From assembly GCA_964425585.1 (NCBI GenBank), contig CAYRMG010000028.1, positions 1 to 16,334 of the forward strand: 16,334 nt of DNA, in the 5' to 3' direction. Positions 5,269 to 13,616 of this stretch are shown in pieces. Below the pieces are notes generated by a model, which was not told the DNA's origin, searched no databases, and saw nothing but the letters and a program-made list of their open reading frames with translations. A program made the translations under genes and the position numbers. This stretch comes from Aquifex sp964425585. Lineage in GTDB: Bacteria > Aquificota > Aquificia > Aquificales > Aquificaceae. Within the stretch, counting starts at the first letter, position 1. Every line of letters starts with the position of its first letter.

Positions 5269-7344
5269 GCATTTCTCAACACCTTCAACCCTCTTAATTC
5301 TTTCGCATATCTCGTCTAGGTGTTTTCTGTCCTTAACGCCTATGGTGAAATCCATGATAGCGTATGTATCTTCCGTTTTCGTTGTTGAGACGTATATATT
5401 TGAGTTTGCCTGAGATATTGCCTTTGCAATATCCGAAAGAAGTCCCATTCTATCCTTCGCAATTACCCTTATATCGGTAAGAAACCTTCCCCTTCCTTTC
5501 CACTCAACCCTTTTAACCTTTTCGGGATTTACTTTTAAAACATTCTTAAGGTTGGGACAGCCGACTTCGTGAAGAACCAATCCTTTTACTCTTGTGATTA
5601 CTCCGTAAACCTTGTCCCCCGGAACGGGTTTGCAACACTCCGCAACCTCATACTTAATGTTGCTAAGCTCCTCAAGGTAAACGATACTTTCGTTTCTTTC
5701 CTCCTGGTGAGAGGTATTTTCCTTAGGAGCTATCAGTTTAACCAGATTGACAAGGGATATCTTTCGCTTCCCGAGGGCAAGGTAAAGCTCTTCCTCCTTT
5801 TCAAAACGAATTTTTTCCCTTATCTTTGTGATAAGCTCTTCGTGGGAAAGACCGAGTCTCTGTCTCAGTTTTTCAAAGAGTCTCTTTCCCTCACCTATAT
5901 ACCTTTCCTTTTCTTGATGTTTTAGAAACTGTTTTATCTTATTTCTCGCTTTCGGGGTTTTTACGAATGCGAGCCACTCATAACTCGGGGTTTTATTGGG
6001 ATTCGTTATTATCTCAACGAGGTCTCCATTTTGGAGCTCATAGTTCAGGGGAACTAATTTCCCGTTTACCTTTGCCCCCGCACAGTGGTTTCCTATCTCC
6101 GTGTGGATTCTATAGGCAAAATCAACGGGCGTTGAACCTTTGGGAAGAACTACAAGGTCACCTTTAGGGGTAAAAACAAATACCTCCTCAAAGAATAGAT
6201 TATTCTTCAGATTTTCAAGAAGGTCGTTAGGATTTGCACTTCCCTGAATGCTCTCAACAAGTTCCCTAAGCCAGGCGTAAATCTGTGAGTCGTTTATATC
6301 CTTTCCTTCCTTGTAAGCCCAGTGGGAAGCTATACCTTTCTCTGCACGCTCGTGCATCTCGTATGTCCTTATCTGAAACTCAACAAGCTTACCCTTGTCC
6401 GCTATAACGGTTGTGTGAAGAGATTGGTAAAGGTTCGGTTTGGGAAGGGATATATAGTCTTTAAACCTTCCCGGAACGGGTTTAAATAAGCTGTGAATTA
6501 TCCCGAGAACCGTATAACACTCGGGAACGGTATTTACTATTATTCTCACGCCGAGTATATCGTAAACGTCTTCAAGCCTTATTCCCTTCCTTTTTGTCTT
6601 TTCCCAGATGCTGTAGTAATGCTTTGTTCTGTATTGAATTTCCCCCTTAATGCCGTGCTTTTCAAGAGCCTCTTTTACCTTCGGAATAACGTATTTCTTG
6701 AGATACTCCTCAAGCTCCTTCCGAGATTGCTGAACGAACTTTCTTACCTTCTCATACTCCTCGGGGTATAAATACTTAAAGGCTAAATCCTCAAGTTCAT
6801 TCTTTATCTTCCACACACCGAGTCTGTGGGCAAGCGGAGCAAATATCTCAAGGGTTTCCCTTGCTATTCTCTTTCTCTTTTCCTCCCTAAAAACCCACAG
6901 GGTTTTCATATTATCCAGTCTGTCCGCAAGTTTCAGTATTATCACACGGGGGTCTTTTGCGGTTGCAAGGATTAGCTTTCTGTAATTCTCCGCTTGATCC
7001 GATTTATACTTTATCTTTCCTATCTTCGTAACCCCGTTAACGAGCCTTGCAACGTTATCACCAAAGAGTTCCCTTATTTCCTCGTAAGTTGTCTGAGTAT
7101 CCTCAATGAGGTCGTGAAGAAATCCCGCAATAACGGTTTCCGTATCCATACCGAGATTTGCAAGAATTAATGCCACGTTCAGGGGATGAATTATGTAAGG
7201 TTCTCCCGTTTTCCTTTTCTGGCCTTTATGCCTCTCTTTTGCGAACTCGTAAGCTTTGATGATTTCTTCCTTCTTTTCCTCGGGCTGGAGGGATAAAATC
7301 CTATCCAGGGTTTCTTCAAGAACGGAATGTTCAACTTTCTGCAT
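5251..7344 (-). CDS. spoT: Bifunctional (p)ppGpp synthetase/hydrolase (Rel/SpoT)
   Basis: A 697-residue enzyme that makes and destroys the stringent-response alarmone (p)ppGpp. In order: the HD hydrolase domain (about 25-190) with H53, the H77-D78 pair (HDLIEDT) and LADRLDNM (139-146); the synthetase (about 235-345) with YDILGVRII (261-269), RFKD (293-296, the R-x-K-D type of bifunctional enzymes) and FQIRT (323-327); a TGS domain (about 385-450); a Cys-rich conserved segment (CCKPVPGD, 570-577); and a C-terminal ACT domain (about 622-697). Length matches the family (about 700). The HD-domain motif usually reads R-L-H-N-M; here Asp replaces that His. ATG 7344 is divergent from mreB with only 36 bp between them. 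Its 3' end overlaps tsaE by 18 bp. Confidence 0.96.
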   Translation of the reverse strand: MQKVEHSVLEETLDRILSLQPEEKKEEIIKAYEFAKERHKGQKRKTGEPYIIHPLNVALILANLGMDTETVIAGFLHDLIEDTQTTYEEIRELFGDNVARLVNGVTKIGKIKYKSDQAENYRKLILATAKDPRVIILKLADRLDNMKTLWVFREEKRKRIARETLEIFAPLAHRLGVWKIKNELEDLAFKYLYPEEYEKVRKFVQQSRKELEEYLKKYVIPKVKEALEKHGIKGEIQYRTKHYYSIWEKTKRKGIRLEDVYDILGVRIIVNTVPECYTVLGIIHSLFKPVPGRFKDYISLPKPNLYQSLHTTVIADKGKLVEFQIRTYEMHERAEKGIASHWAYKEGKDINDSQIYAWLRELVESIQGSANPNDLLENLKNNLFFEEVFVFTPKGDLVVLPKGSTPVDFAYRIHTEIGNHCAGAKVNGKLVPLNYELQNGDLVEIITNPNKTPSYEWLAFVKTPKARNKIKQFLKHQEKERYIGEGKRLFEKLRQRLGLSHEELITKIREKIRFEKEEELYLALGKRKISLVNLVKLIAPKENTSHQEERNESIVYLEELSNIKYEVAECCKPVPGDKVYGVITRVKGLVLHEVGCPNLKNVLKVNPEKVKRVEWKGRGRFLTDIRVIAKDRMGLLSDIAKAISQANSNIYVSTTKTEDTYAIMDFTIGVKDRKHLDEICERIKRVEGVEKCSRLYR

Positions 7345-7380
7345 CTAGAGTTTAATATAGTTTCTTAAAGGAGTTTAAAC
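7345..7380. promoter_or_regulatory. 36-bp divergent intergenic region between spoT and mreB
   Basis: All cis-signals between the two start codons must fit here or lie inside the genes. The AT-rich core (7353-7361) can be read as a -10-like element on both strands: TAATAT or TATAGT toward mreB, TATATT toward spoT. A clear ribosome-binding site AAAGGAG (7367-7373) precedes mreB. The spoT side has no obvious Shine-Dalgarno sequence. The promoter assignment is tentative; the -35 regions would fall inside the opposing genes. Confidence 0.35.
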
Positions 7381-8406
7381 ATGGTATTGGGTAAATTACT
7401 GGGTGCATTTTCAAGTAATATCGGAATTGATTTGGGAACCGCAAACACCGCGGTTTTCGTGGAGGGAAAGGGTATAGTCCTCTACGAGCCTTCAATAGTT
7501 GCAATTGATACAAAATCGGGGAAAATTCTCGCGGTCGGAAAGGAAGCAAAGGATATGGTGGGAAAGACTCCCGAAAATATCCAAGCCATAAGACCCCTGA
7601 GGGACGGCGTAATAACGGACTTTGAAGTAACCCAGGCAATGCTCACATACTTCATCAAAAAGGTTATGGGAAGAATACTTTTCAAGCCGAAACCTATAAC
7701 GGTTATCGGAGTTCCGACCGGAATAACGCAGGTTGAAAAAAGGGCTGTAATTGACGCTGCAAAAAGTGCAGGGGCTCGGGAGGTTCACCTAATAGCGGAA
7801 CCGATGGCCGCTGCCATAGGCGCAGACCTCCCGGTTGAAGAACCCGTGGGGAATATGATTGTAGATATAGGAGGGGGAACAACGGATATAGCGGTTATAT
7901 CCCTTGCGGGAATAGTTGTATCAAACTCCCTTAGGATTGCGGGGGACGAGATGAACGAAGCGATAATTCAATACATAAAGCGAAAGCTTCACCTCCTTAT
8001 AGGAGAACAAACCGCAGAGAGGATAAAGATAGAGCTCGGCAGTGCCTTGGCGGAAGAGGAAGAAAAAGAGCTTGAGATAAGGGGAAGGGACATGACGGGT
8101 CTTCCGAGAACAGCGGTGATAACCAATCATATGATAGTTGAAGCACTTGAGGATACGGTAAACTCCATAATAAATGCGGTAAGGACAACTCTTGAGAGAA
8201 CACCTCCCGAGCTTGCATCCGACATAGCGGAAAGGGGAATAGTCCTAGCGGGGGGAGGCGCACTCCTCAGAAATCTTGATAAAAAGATAGAACAGGAAAC
8301 GGGAATAAAAGCCGTTTATGCTGACGAACCCCTAACCGCGGTCGCAAGAGGTCTCGGAAAAGTTCTTGAAAACATAGACCTGATAAGGAGAATATCTATG
8401 GAATGA
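7381..8406 (+). CDS. mreB: Rod-shape actin homologue MreB
   Basis: A 341-residue actin-fold ATPase forming membrane-associated filaments that organise lateral cell-wall synthesis. The nucleotide-binding motifs are in place: phosphate-1 IGIDLGTANT (14-23), the conserved PTGITQVEKRA (112-122), IAEPMAAAIG (138-147), phosphate-2 VDIGGGTTDIAV (161-172) and the adenosine loop IVLAGGGALL (287-296). The N-terminal 10 residues are hydrophobic and amphipathic, as in membrane-binding MreBs. Length is typical. ATG 7381 has a good AAAGGAG ribosome-binding site. The stop overlaps mreC as ATGA, so the two are coupled. Confidence 0.97.
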   Translation: MVLGKLLGAFSSNIGIDLGTANTAVFVEGKGIVLYEPSIVAIDTKSGKILAVGKEAKDMVGKTPENIQAIRPLRDGVITDFEVTQAMLTYFIKKVMGRILFKPKPITVIGVPTGITQVEKRAVIDAAKSAGAREVHLIAEPMAAAIGADLPVEEPVGNMIVDIGGGTTDIAVISLAGIVVSNSLRIAGDEMNEAIIQYIKRKLHLLIGEQTAERIKIELGSALAEEEEKELEIRGRDMTGLPRTAVITNHMIVEALEDTVNSIINAVRTTLERTPPELASDIAERGIVLAGGGALLRNLDKKIEQETGIKAVYADEPLTAVARGLGKVLENIDLIRRISME

Positions 8407-9197
8407 GCATAAGGAGCTTAAACCTTTACTTCTTTTCGCTACTTTTTTTAACTCTTCTGATAATACTCGTTCAGAAGTTCCATTCACCCCTTGAACCTCT
8501 ACTTCGCAGAATCTCATACATTATCTTCACGCCTTTTCTGAAAACCGAGAGGGAAATAGAGGAGGAGGTAGAAAAGGCACTCCTCTACATAAGGGATTTA
8601 AAGAAAGCTACAAAGATAATAAGTTCTTACAAAAAATTAAAGGAAGAACTCCAAGCCTATAAGGAAAGGGTAAACTATTATGAGGAAATTCTTAAAAAAC
8701 TGGAAGAGGATCTGGATTTTTACTTCCCTCCGAAAGCTCAATACGTGGTAAGCAAGATTATCTTTTACGACCCTTCGGGTGAGGACAGATTTTTCATAAT
8801 TCGGGATGGAAAGAATAAAGACATAAAAAAGGGGGATATAGTTGTTTCAAAGGGCTACATCGTCGGGATAGTGGAAGAAGTTTACCCGTCCACGAGTAAG
8901 GTAATAACCCTCTTTAATGAAAAGGCTTCCCTTCTCGTTTCCGTTGATAATCTATCCAGGGCATACATTTACAAGGGGGGAAGACCTTACGGGAAGCTCT
9001 TGTATGTAGAGATAAGGGATAACGTAAAGGAGGGGGACAGGGTTCTTTACAAAGACCTTACATTGAAGATACCTCCCTTTCCGGTGGGTGAGGTCATCTA
9101 TACCGGTTTCGGACAAGACCCGTTTTTCAAAGAGGTTAGGGTAAAACCTTTCGTCTCACCGCGTTCCGTTGAGTTTGTTGTAGTTTTTAAAGAATGA
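8403..9197 (+). CDS. mreC: Rod-shape-determining protein MreC
   Basis: A 264-residue bitopic membrane protein of the elongation machinery that links MreB to periplasmic wall synthases. It has one N-terminal transmembrane helix (about 8-25), a periplasmic coiled coil (about 48-108, heptad-like with many E/K) and the two-barrel MreC domain (about 112-264) with D-P-S-G-E-D-R-F-F-I-I and I-V-V-S-K-G-Y-I-V-G-I-V blocks. It overlaps mreB by four bases and the next gene by four bases. No mreD, mrdA (PBP2) or rodA follows, unlike the common mreBCD arrangement. Confidence 0.92.
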   Translation: MSIRSLNLYFFSLLFLTLLIILVQKFHSPLEPLLRRISYIIFTPFLKTEREIEEEVEKALLYIRDLKKATKIISSYKKLKEELQAYKERVNYYEEILKKLEEDLDFYFPPKAQYVVSKIIFYDPSGEDRFFIIRDGKNKDIKKGDIVVSKGYIVGIVEEVYPSTSKVITLFNEKASLLVSVDNLSRAYIYKGGRPYGKLLYVEIRDNVKEGDRVLYKDLTLKIPPFPVGEVIYTGFGQDPFFKEVRVKPFVSPRSVEFVVVFKE

Positions 9198-9793
9198 AGA
9201 AAGTTGTGGTTCTATTCAGCGGAGGAGTTGAAAGCACCGCTCTTCTCGTCCATTATGCCCTTAGAAACTATACCGTTTATCCCCTATACGTCAGGTTCGG
9301 TCTTCCCTGGGAAGATTACGAGAAGGAAGTTGCAAAGAAAGTTTTGAATATTCTAAGAAGGAGACTGGGAGGAATACTGAACCTGAAGGTTGATATAGCC
9401 AGAGCCCCTTTAAAACGCTTTGAAAACTTTCCCTCTTCGGAGGAAGAGCTTGAGATTCCCCTAAGAAATCTTATACTATGCACGAGGGGAGCCGTATACG
9501 CCTATAAAAAAGGTGCGGACAGGTGTGCCATAGGAAGCTTGGGAATTTATCCGTTTCCCGACAATAAAAGGGAATACTTTGATAAACTTGAGGAGTTGAT
9601 AAGTTCGGGTATCGGAAAATCCTTCTTTATAGAAACACCCTTCTACGGTATGGAAAAGGATGAGGTGATAAAGAAATACGGAAGGTATATTCCCCTTGAT
9701 ATAACGCTCTCGTGTATAAATCCGGTTAACGGAAAACCCTGCGGGAAATGTATAAAGTGCAGGGAAAGGGAAGAAGCTACGAAGCTCCTTTAA
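9194..9793 (+). CDS. QueC/ExsB-like PP-loop ATPase
   Basis: A 199-residue adenine nucleotide alpha-hydrolase-fold protein resembling QueC, which makes 7-cyano-7-deazaguanine for queuosine. The PP-loop is SGGVES (9-14), then I-P-L-R-N-L-I-L (88-95) in the position of the QueC V-P-G-R-N-L block. The C-terminus has a four-cysteine zinc site (C174, C183, C186, C189; C-G-K-C-I-K-C), as in QueC. Differences are Glu instead of the usual Asp in SGGxDS, and a P-F-P-D-N-K-R segment (120-126) where QueC has Y-P-D-C-R. So it may be a QueC paralogue with another substrate. It is joined to mreC by an ATGA overlap, and its 3' end overlaps the convergent membrane-protein gene by 17 bp. Confidence 0.78.
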   Translation: MKKVVVLFSGGVESTALLVHYALRNYTVYPLYVRFGLPWEDYEKEVAKKVLNILRRRLGGILNLKVDIARAPLKRFENFPSSEEELEIPLRNLILCTRGAVYAYKKGADRCAIGSLGIYPFPDNKREYFDKLEELISSGIGKSFFIETPFYGMEKDEVIKKYGRYIPLDITLSCINPVNGKPCGKCIKCREREEATKLL

Positions 9794-10757
9794 TTTCTTT
9801 CTTTTTATCTATATACTCAAGAGATATGAATGCCACTTCAAGGGAAAGCATATAAAAAATCAGAAGCGCAATCGGTATGGTTATAACGAATAAGCTCAGA
9901 AACACCCCTCCGGTTAATCCTACGGTAAATAGGAAAGACCAGAGTATGCCCGCACCAACGTAGTAGCCTGAAAAACTTTCTTTTACAAAATCCGGTGTTA
10001 GCATCTCAAGGGTAGACTTCAAGGATTTTATAAAACTTCCACCTCCCCTCTCAAGGACTCTTGAAAAGAGTAAAGGAATAACGTATACCTCCCAAAGGAG
10101 GAAAATAATAACAAGAGCGAGCAGAACAAAAGCGAGCTTATTCGTGTGGACTATATTCAGGTTCGGAATACTGTTTGCGTATATAAGAAGGATTACCGTG
10201 AGAACCGAGAAAAATATTACGTTTACGAGAAAGACTCCGATGGCAACACCGAACCCGCTTTTAAAAAACCTTGTAAAGGTTTCTTCAAATTTTATGTCTT
10301 TAAAAGCCTTTTCAAGCTCAATTTTATCGTTGTAGTCGGTTGACCTTAGTTTACTCATTACGTGGAGTATAAAGGCATTCAGAAATGCGTTTAGAAAAAA
10401 ACCGAAAAGGGTTCCCAGATAAGGTAAAGCGGATAGTATTGATAGAACAACGACCGCAACTCCCCAGGATATAAGCAGCCCGACGTTTGATTTTACAGCG
10501 GTGTAAATTCGCGAGAAAAGTTCTCCTACCGATTCCCTTTCAATCTTTACCTCAATTATGGAAGAGTATTTATCGCCGATTTCCTGTATCTTTCCGATTA
10601 ATACCGGATCCCTTACATATACCGTTATTGAACCGTCATTCTTTCTTATTTTTTCGTAATCTTCCTTATCAATTCCGAGAACCTTATTGAGAAAGTTGTA
10701 TAAAAACTCCTCAGGTGCTTCTTTCTCCTTCAATCTTATGCGAACCCTTGCAAGCAT
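9777..10757 (-). CDS. Polytopic membrane protein of unknown function
   Basis: A 326-residue protein I do not recognise. Residues about 1-88 are charged and soluble, with a small alpha/beta pattern (D-G-S-I-T-V-Y-V). From about 90 on there are roughly six transmembrane segments: about 92-110, 113-131, 167-195, 207-232 and two between 268 and 315, with a charged linker at 135-165. A Lys-rich tail follows. It ends an apparent operon rimO, ydcH-like gene, this gene, with 15 bp between the small gene's stop and this ATG. The gap has no visible Shine-Dalgarno sequence, so translation may depend on coupling, or the start may lie slightly downstream. Repeated G-x3-G and S-x-L pairs hint at helix packing, but no transporter family signature is visible. 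Confidence 0.72.
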   Translation of the reverse strand: MLARVRIRLKEKEAPEEFLYNFLNKVLGIDKEDYEKIRKNDGSITVYVRDPVLIGKIQEIGDKYSSIIEVKIERESVGELFSRIYTAVKSNVGLLISWGVAVVVLSILSALPYLGTLFGFFLNAFLNAFILHVMSKLRSTDYNDKIELEKAFKDIKFEETFTRFFKSGFGVAIGVFLVNVIFFSVLTVILLIYANSIPNLNIVHTNKLAFVLLALVIIFLLWEVYVIPLLFSRVLERGGGSFIKSLKSTLEMLTPDFVKESFSGYYVGAGILWSFLFTVGLTGGVFLSLFVITIPIALLIFYMLSLEVAFISLEYIDKKKEIKGAS

Positions 10758-10772
10758 TAAGAATATTAAAAA

Positions 10773-10997
10773 TCACTTCACCGCTTTCATATACTCCTGT
10801 ATTTTCATTTCCATCATATCTTTATAACGGAGTTTTTCCTTCTTCAGTCTTTCTATTTCCATCTCAAGGTCGTGGGTCATCGGGTGGTGTTTTTCAAGCT
10901 TACGTATTTTTTTATCAAGCTCCTCGTGCTTATCCTTTAACTCTCTGAACTGGGGATCCTTCTCGTAAAGTTCCTTAATAACTTTCTCTCTTTCCAT
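10773..10997 (-). CDS. YdcH family (DUF465) small coiled-coil protein
   Basis: A 74-residue, highly charged helical protein. It carries the family pattern P-Q-F-R-E-L-K-D-K-H-E-E-L-D near the N-terminus and a second helix ending L-K-K-E-K-L-R-Y-K-D-M-M, giving two antiparallel helices. The function of the family is not established. ATG 10997 has a strong AGGGAGG ribosome-binding site. It lies 13 bp after the rimO stop, in the same operon. Confidence 0.85.
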   Translation of the reverse strand: MEREKVIKELYEKDPQFRELKDKHEELDKKIRKLEKHHPMTHDLEMEIERLKKEKLRYKDMMEMKIQEYMKAVK

Positions 10998-11010
10998 CTA
11001 TATCCTCCCT

Positions 11011-12300
11011 TTATTTGAATTTAGTAAGAAACCCCTCTTTTAGCACCTCTCCGCCGAGGTCATAATCCGAAAACTGGTTTATCTTCACCCTCACAACTTC
11101 TCCGGGCTTTACCTCTTCAAGGGTTTCAAGATATATAACTCCGTCAACTTCGGGAGCCTGAAAGTAAGCCCTGCCCTTCGGAACAAAGGAAAACTCTTCA
11201 TCGTATCCGTCAACTATGACATCAAACTCCTTTCCCAGTAGCTCCTCGTTTTTCTTTCTCGTTATCTCCCTCTGAACCTTGAGAATTTCCTCCATTCTTT
11301 CTTCCTTTACCTCTTTAGGGACTTTATCCCCTAAGCTGTAAGCGTATGTTCCCTCCTCGTGGGAGTAAGTAAAGACACCGAGCCAGTGAAAATGTCCCTC
11401 CTCTACAAAGGAAAGGAGTTCTCTAAAGTCTTTTTCCTCCTCCGTGGGAAAACCGACTATGAGGGAAGTTCTGATAACCGCTTGAGGTATTTTCTTTTTA
11501 ATCCTTTCAATTAAACTTCTCACAAACTTACCGTCGTAACCCCTCCTCATATCCCTCAGAACCTTATCGGATATATGTTGAACGGGAATATCAAAGTAGG
11601 GGACTACCTTCTCCGAATCCGATATAAAATCAAGAAGCGCGTCTTTTACCTCCGTCGGGTAAAGGTATAAAAGTCTTATCCATTTTATACCTTCAATTTT
11701 TTCAAGTTCCTTAAGTAGCTCTATAAGTTTGTATTCCCTGTATAGGTCTTTACCGTAGTAAGTGGTGTCCTGAGATACGATACAGAGTTCCTTCACACCC
11801 TCTTGTGCCAATTTTTTTGCCTCTTCAACAACCTCTTCTATCCTTCTTGAGCGGTGCCTTCCCCTTATTGAGGGTATGGAACAAAAGGAACAGAGTCTAT
11901 TACAACCTTCAGCTATCTTGAGGTATGCATAGGAACGTGTTGTAAGAAGTCTGAAGCTCTTTCCCTTTTCTTTTAAGTTCAGATATTCAAGAATCTCGTT
12001 CCAGCTTTCCGTTCCGAAGTAAGCTTTCACTTCAGGGATTTCCCTCTTTAGCTCTTCTTTATACCTCTCAACCAGACAACCCATAACGATTACTTCCTTT
12101 CCCTTTTCCGCAAATTCAAGTATCGTTTCTATGCTTTCAAGCTTTGCGGGTTCTATAAAACCGCAGGTGTTTATTATTATTACGTCCGCCTCCTCGGGAT
12201 TGGGTGTTATCTGGGCTCCCGCGCCTTTCAGCTTTCCGAGAAGTATCTCGCTGTCAACCAGGTTCTTTGAACACCCCAAACTAACAAGGCCTATTTTCAT
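11011..12300 (-). CDS. rimO: Ribosomal protein S12 methylthiotransferase RimO
   Basis: A 429-residue radical-SAM enzyme that adds a methylthio group to an Asp of ribosomal protein S12. The N-terminal UPF0004 domain has SLGCSKNLVDSE (7-18) with C10, C46 and C75 for the auxiliary iron-sulfur cluster. The radical-SAM motif C-x3-C-x2-C is C133, C137, C140, in the RimO-type context I-A-E-G-C-N. A C-terminal TRAM domain covers about 360-425. The N-L-V-D-S-E signature separates RimO from the tRNA enzymes MiaB and MtaB. Length is typical. The ATG at 12300 lacks a clear ribosome-binding site. It lies 32 bp after the zwf stop and 13 bp before the small YdcH-type gene, so it probably belongs to the gnd-zwf transcript. 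Confidence 0.94.
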   Translation of the reverse strand: MKIGLVSLGCSKNLVDSEILLGKLKGAGAQITPNPEEADVIIINTCGFIEPAKLESIETILEFAEKGKEVIVMGCLVERYKEELKREIPEVKAYFGTESWNEILEYLNLKEKGKSFRLLTTRSYAYLKIAEGCNRLCSFCSIPSIRGRHRSRRIEEVVEEAKKLAQEGVKELCIVSQDTTYYGKDLYREYKLIELLKELEKIEGIKWIRLLYLYPTEVKDALLDFISDSEKVVPYFDIPVQHISDKVLRDMRRGYDGKFVRSLIERIKKKIPQAVIRTSLIVGFPTEEEKDFRELLSFVEEGHFHWLGVFTYSHEEGTYAYSLGDKVPKEVKEERMEEILKVQREITRKKNEELLGKEFDVIVDGYDEEFSFVPKGRAYFQAPEVDGVIYLETLEEVKPGEVVRVKINQFSDYDLGGEVLKEGFLTKFK

Positions 12301-12332
12301 AATAAAGATTTTAATGCTCAGAATTATCTTAT

Positions 12333-13616
12333 CTATGACAACCCAATAGGAGGATTACTGTAATCCTCGTAAACTTCAATCGGAACTTTTTTGGCGTATT
12401 CAAGAAGGGGTTCCGTTATTTCCCATAGCAGTTCAACCTCTTCATCGTCAAGGAATAAGGTTCTGTCGCCGCTTATTATATCGGTAAGCAGGGATTCGTA
12501 AGCGTCGGGAATATCCCCGAGAGCTTCTTTCAGGTAAAGCTTCCACTCTTTGCTTTGGGCACATCTCAAGAAACCGTAAGGTGATATAAGGTTAACCGAT
12601 AGGGAAACCCCATTCTCGGGATATATGTTGAACGTAAGAAGGTTGTCCCCCGGCGTGCAACCTATTATCCTTTCAAGGGATTTTATGTTTTTAAAGCGAA
12701 TTTTTATCTCCGTTCTCTTTTCCTTAAGCTTTTTTCCCGTAATTATGCGGATAGGAACTCCCTCCCACCTTCCGTTTTTTACGGAAAGCTCTACGTAAAC
12801 AAAGGTTTCAACCCCACCCTTATAGCTTTTATACTTTCCCCTTCTCAGGCTTTCCTTTACAAATTCAAAGAACTTAAGGGTTCGCTTTATTTCGCTGTGA
12901 AACTCATCGGGAGAGCTCGGAAAATCCATAACGGTGAAGAGCGAAAGCATCAGCATATGATTCTGAACCATATCCCTCAGAGCTCCGACCCTGTCGTAAT
13001 AAGCTTCCCTCCCTTCAACACCTTCCCTTTCAAGAGCAAGGATAAAAATTTCATCAACGTAATGCCTGTTCATAAGCTCGTAAAATATAGGATTGGAAAA
13101 TCTAAAGGAGAGTATGTTCTGAACCTGAGGCTTTCCGAGGAAATGGTCTATTCTGTAAATCTCCTCTTCCTTGAAATACTTTTTCACAATCCTGTTTAAG
13201 GCCTTTGCATTATTAAGACTGAGACCGTATGGCTTCTCAACCACTATCCTTTTTAAAGGTAGATTTAGGAACCTCCCGATTCCCTCAAGGGCTTCCTTAA
13301 ATAAATATGGAGGAATGGCGAGGTAAAACACTTTCAAGAATTCTTTATTCAGTAGATTTCCGAGCTTCTTATAACTCTCCTTGTTGTTTATCTCAAACTC
13401 AACAAAAATTAATTTTTCCCTTAGCTTTTCCGAAACGCTTTCTTTAATTTTCTCAAACTTTTCCCTCTTTCTCCCGAGGATAAAAACCTTTTTCAGGTTG
13501 ATTTTATCCTTTATTCTGTCTATTGCGGGAATGAGCTTCCTTCTTGATAGGTCTCCTGTCCCTCCGAAGATTATAAACTCAACTTCTTTTTTTGATGGGA
13601 TGCCTTCCGAACTCAT
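12333..13616 (-). CDS. zwf: Glucose-6-phosphate 1-dehydrogenase
   Basis: A 427-residue enzyme oxidising glucose-6-phosphate to 6-phosphogluconolactone with NAD(P)+, the entry step of the oxidative pentose phosphate pathway. It shows the dinucleotide motif GGTGDLSRRKL (18-28), EKPYG (127-131), the active-site signature RIDHFLGK (155-162) with H158, and GALRDMVQNHML (211-222). It is about 50-80 residues shorter than most family members (480-510), mainly through compact loops and a short C-terminus. ATG 13616 is the most upstream possible start, since an in-frame TGA lies two codons before it. The first 38 bases overlap the end of gnd in another frame. With gnd upstream, the operon supplies both NADPH-producing steps. 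Confidence 0.94.
   Translation of the reverse strand: MSSEGIPSKKEVEFIIFGGTGDLSRRKLIPAIDRIKDKINLKKVFILGRKREKFEKIKESVSEKLREKLIFVEFEINNKESYKKLGNLLNKEFLKVFYLAIPPYLFKEALEGIGRFLNLPLKRIVVEKPYGLSLNNAKALNRIVKKYFKEEEIYRIDHFLGKPQVQNILSFRFSNPIFYELMNRHYVDEIFILALEREGVEGREAYYDRVGALRDMVQNHMLMLSLFTVMDFPSSPDEFHSEIKRTLKFFEFVKESLRRGKYKSYKGGVETFVYVELSVKNGRWEGVPIRIITGKKLKEKRTEIKIRFKNIKSLERIIGCTPGDNLLTFNIYPENGVSLSVNLISPYGFLRCAQSKEWKLYLKEALGDIPDAYESLLTDIISGDRTLFLDDEEVELLWEITEPLLEYAKKVPIEVYEDYSNPPIGLS

Noticed and set aside
2698..6355. A 14-base word (ctgcacgctcgtgc) shared by the structured block (2698-2711) and spoT (6342-6355)
   Set aside because: In spoT it simply encodes part of the conserved M-H-E-R-A segment, and the core is a self-complementary word, so coincidence is likely.
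5569..6771. Open frames on the plus strand opposite spoT
   Set aside because: They have no conserved motifs, are explained by the spoT codon pattern, and their predicted proteins lack the Lys/Glu-rich style of the real genes.
7352..8263. Several open frames on the minus strand opposite mreB
   Set aside because: They are shadows of a highly conserved gene on the plus strand, lack ribosome-binding sites and have unnatural composition.
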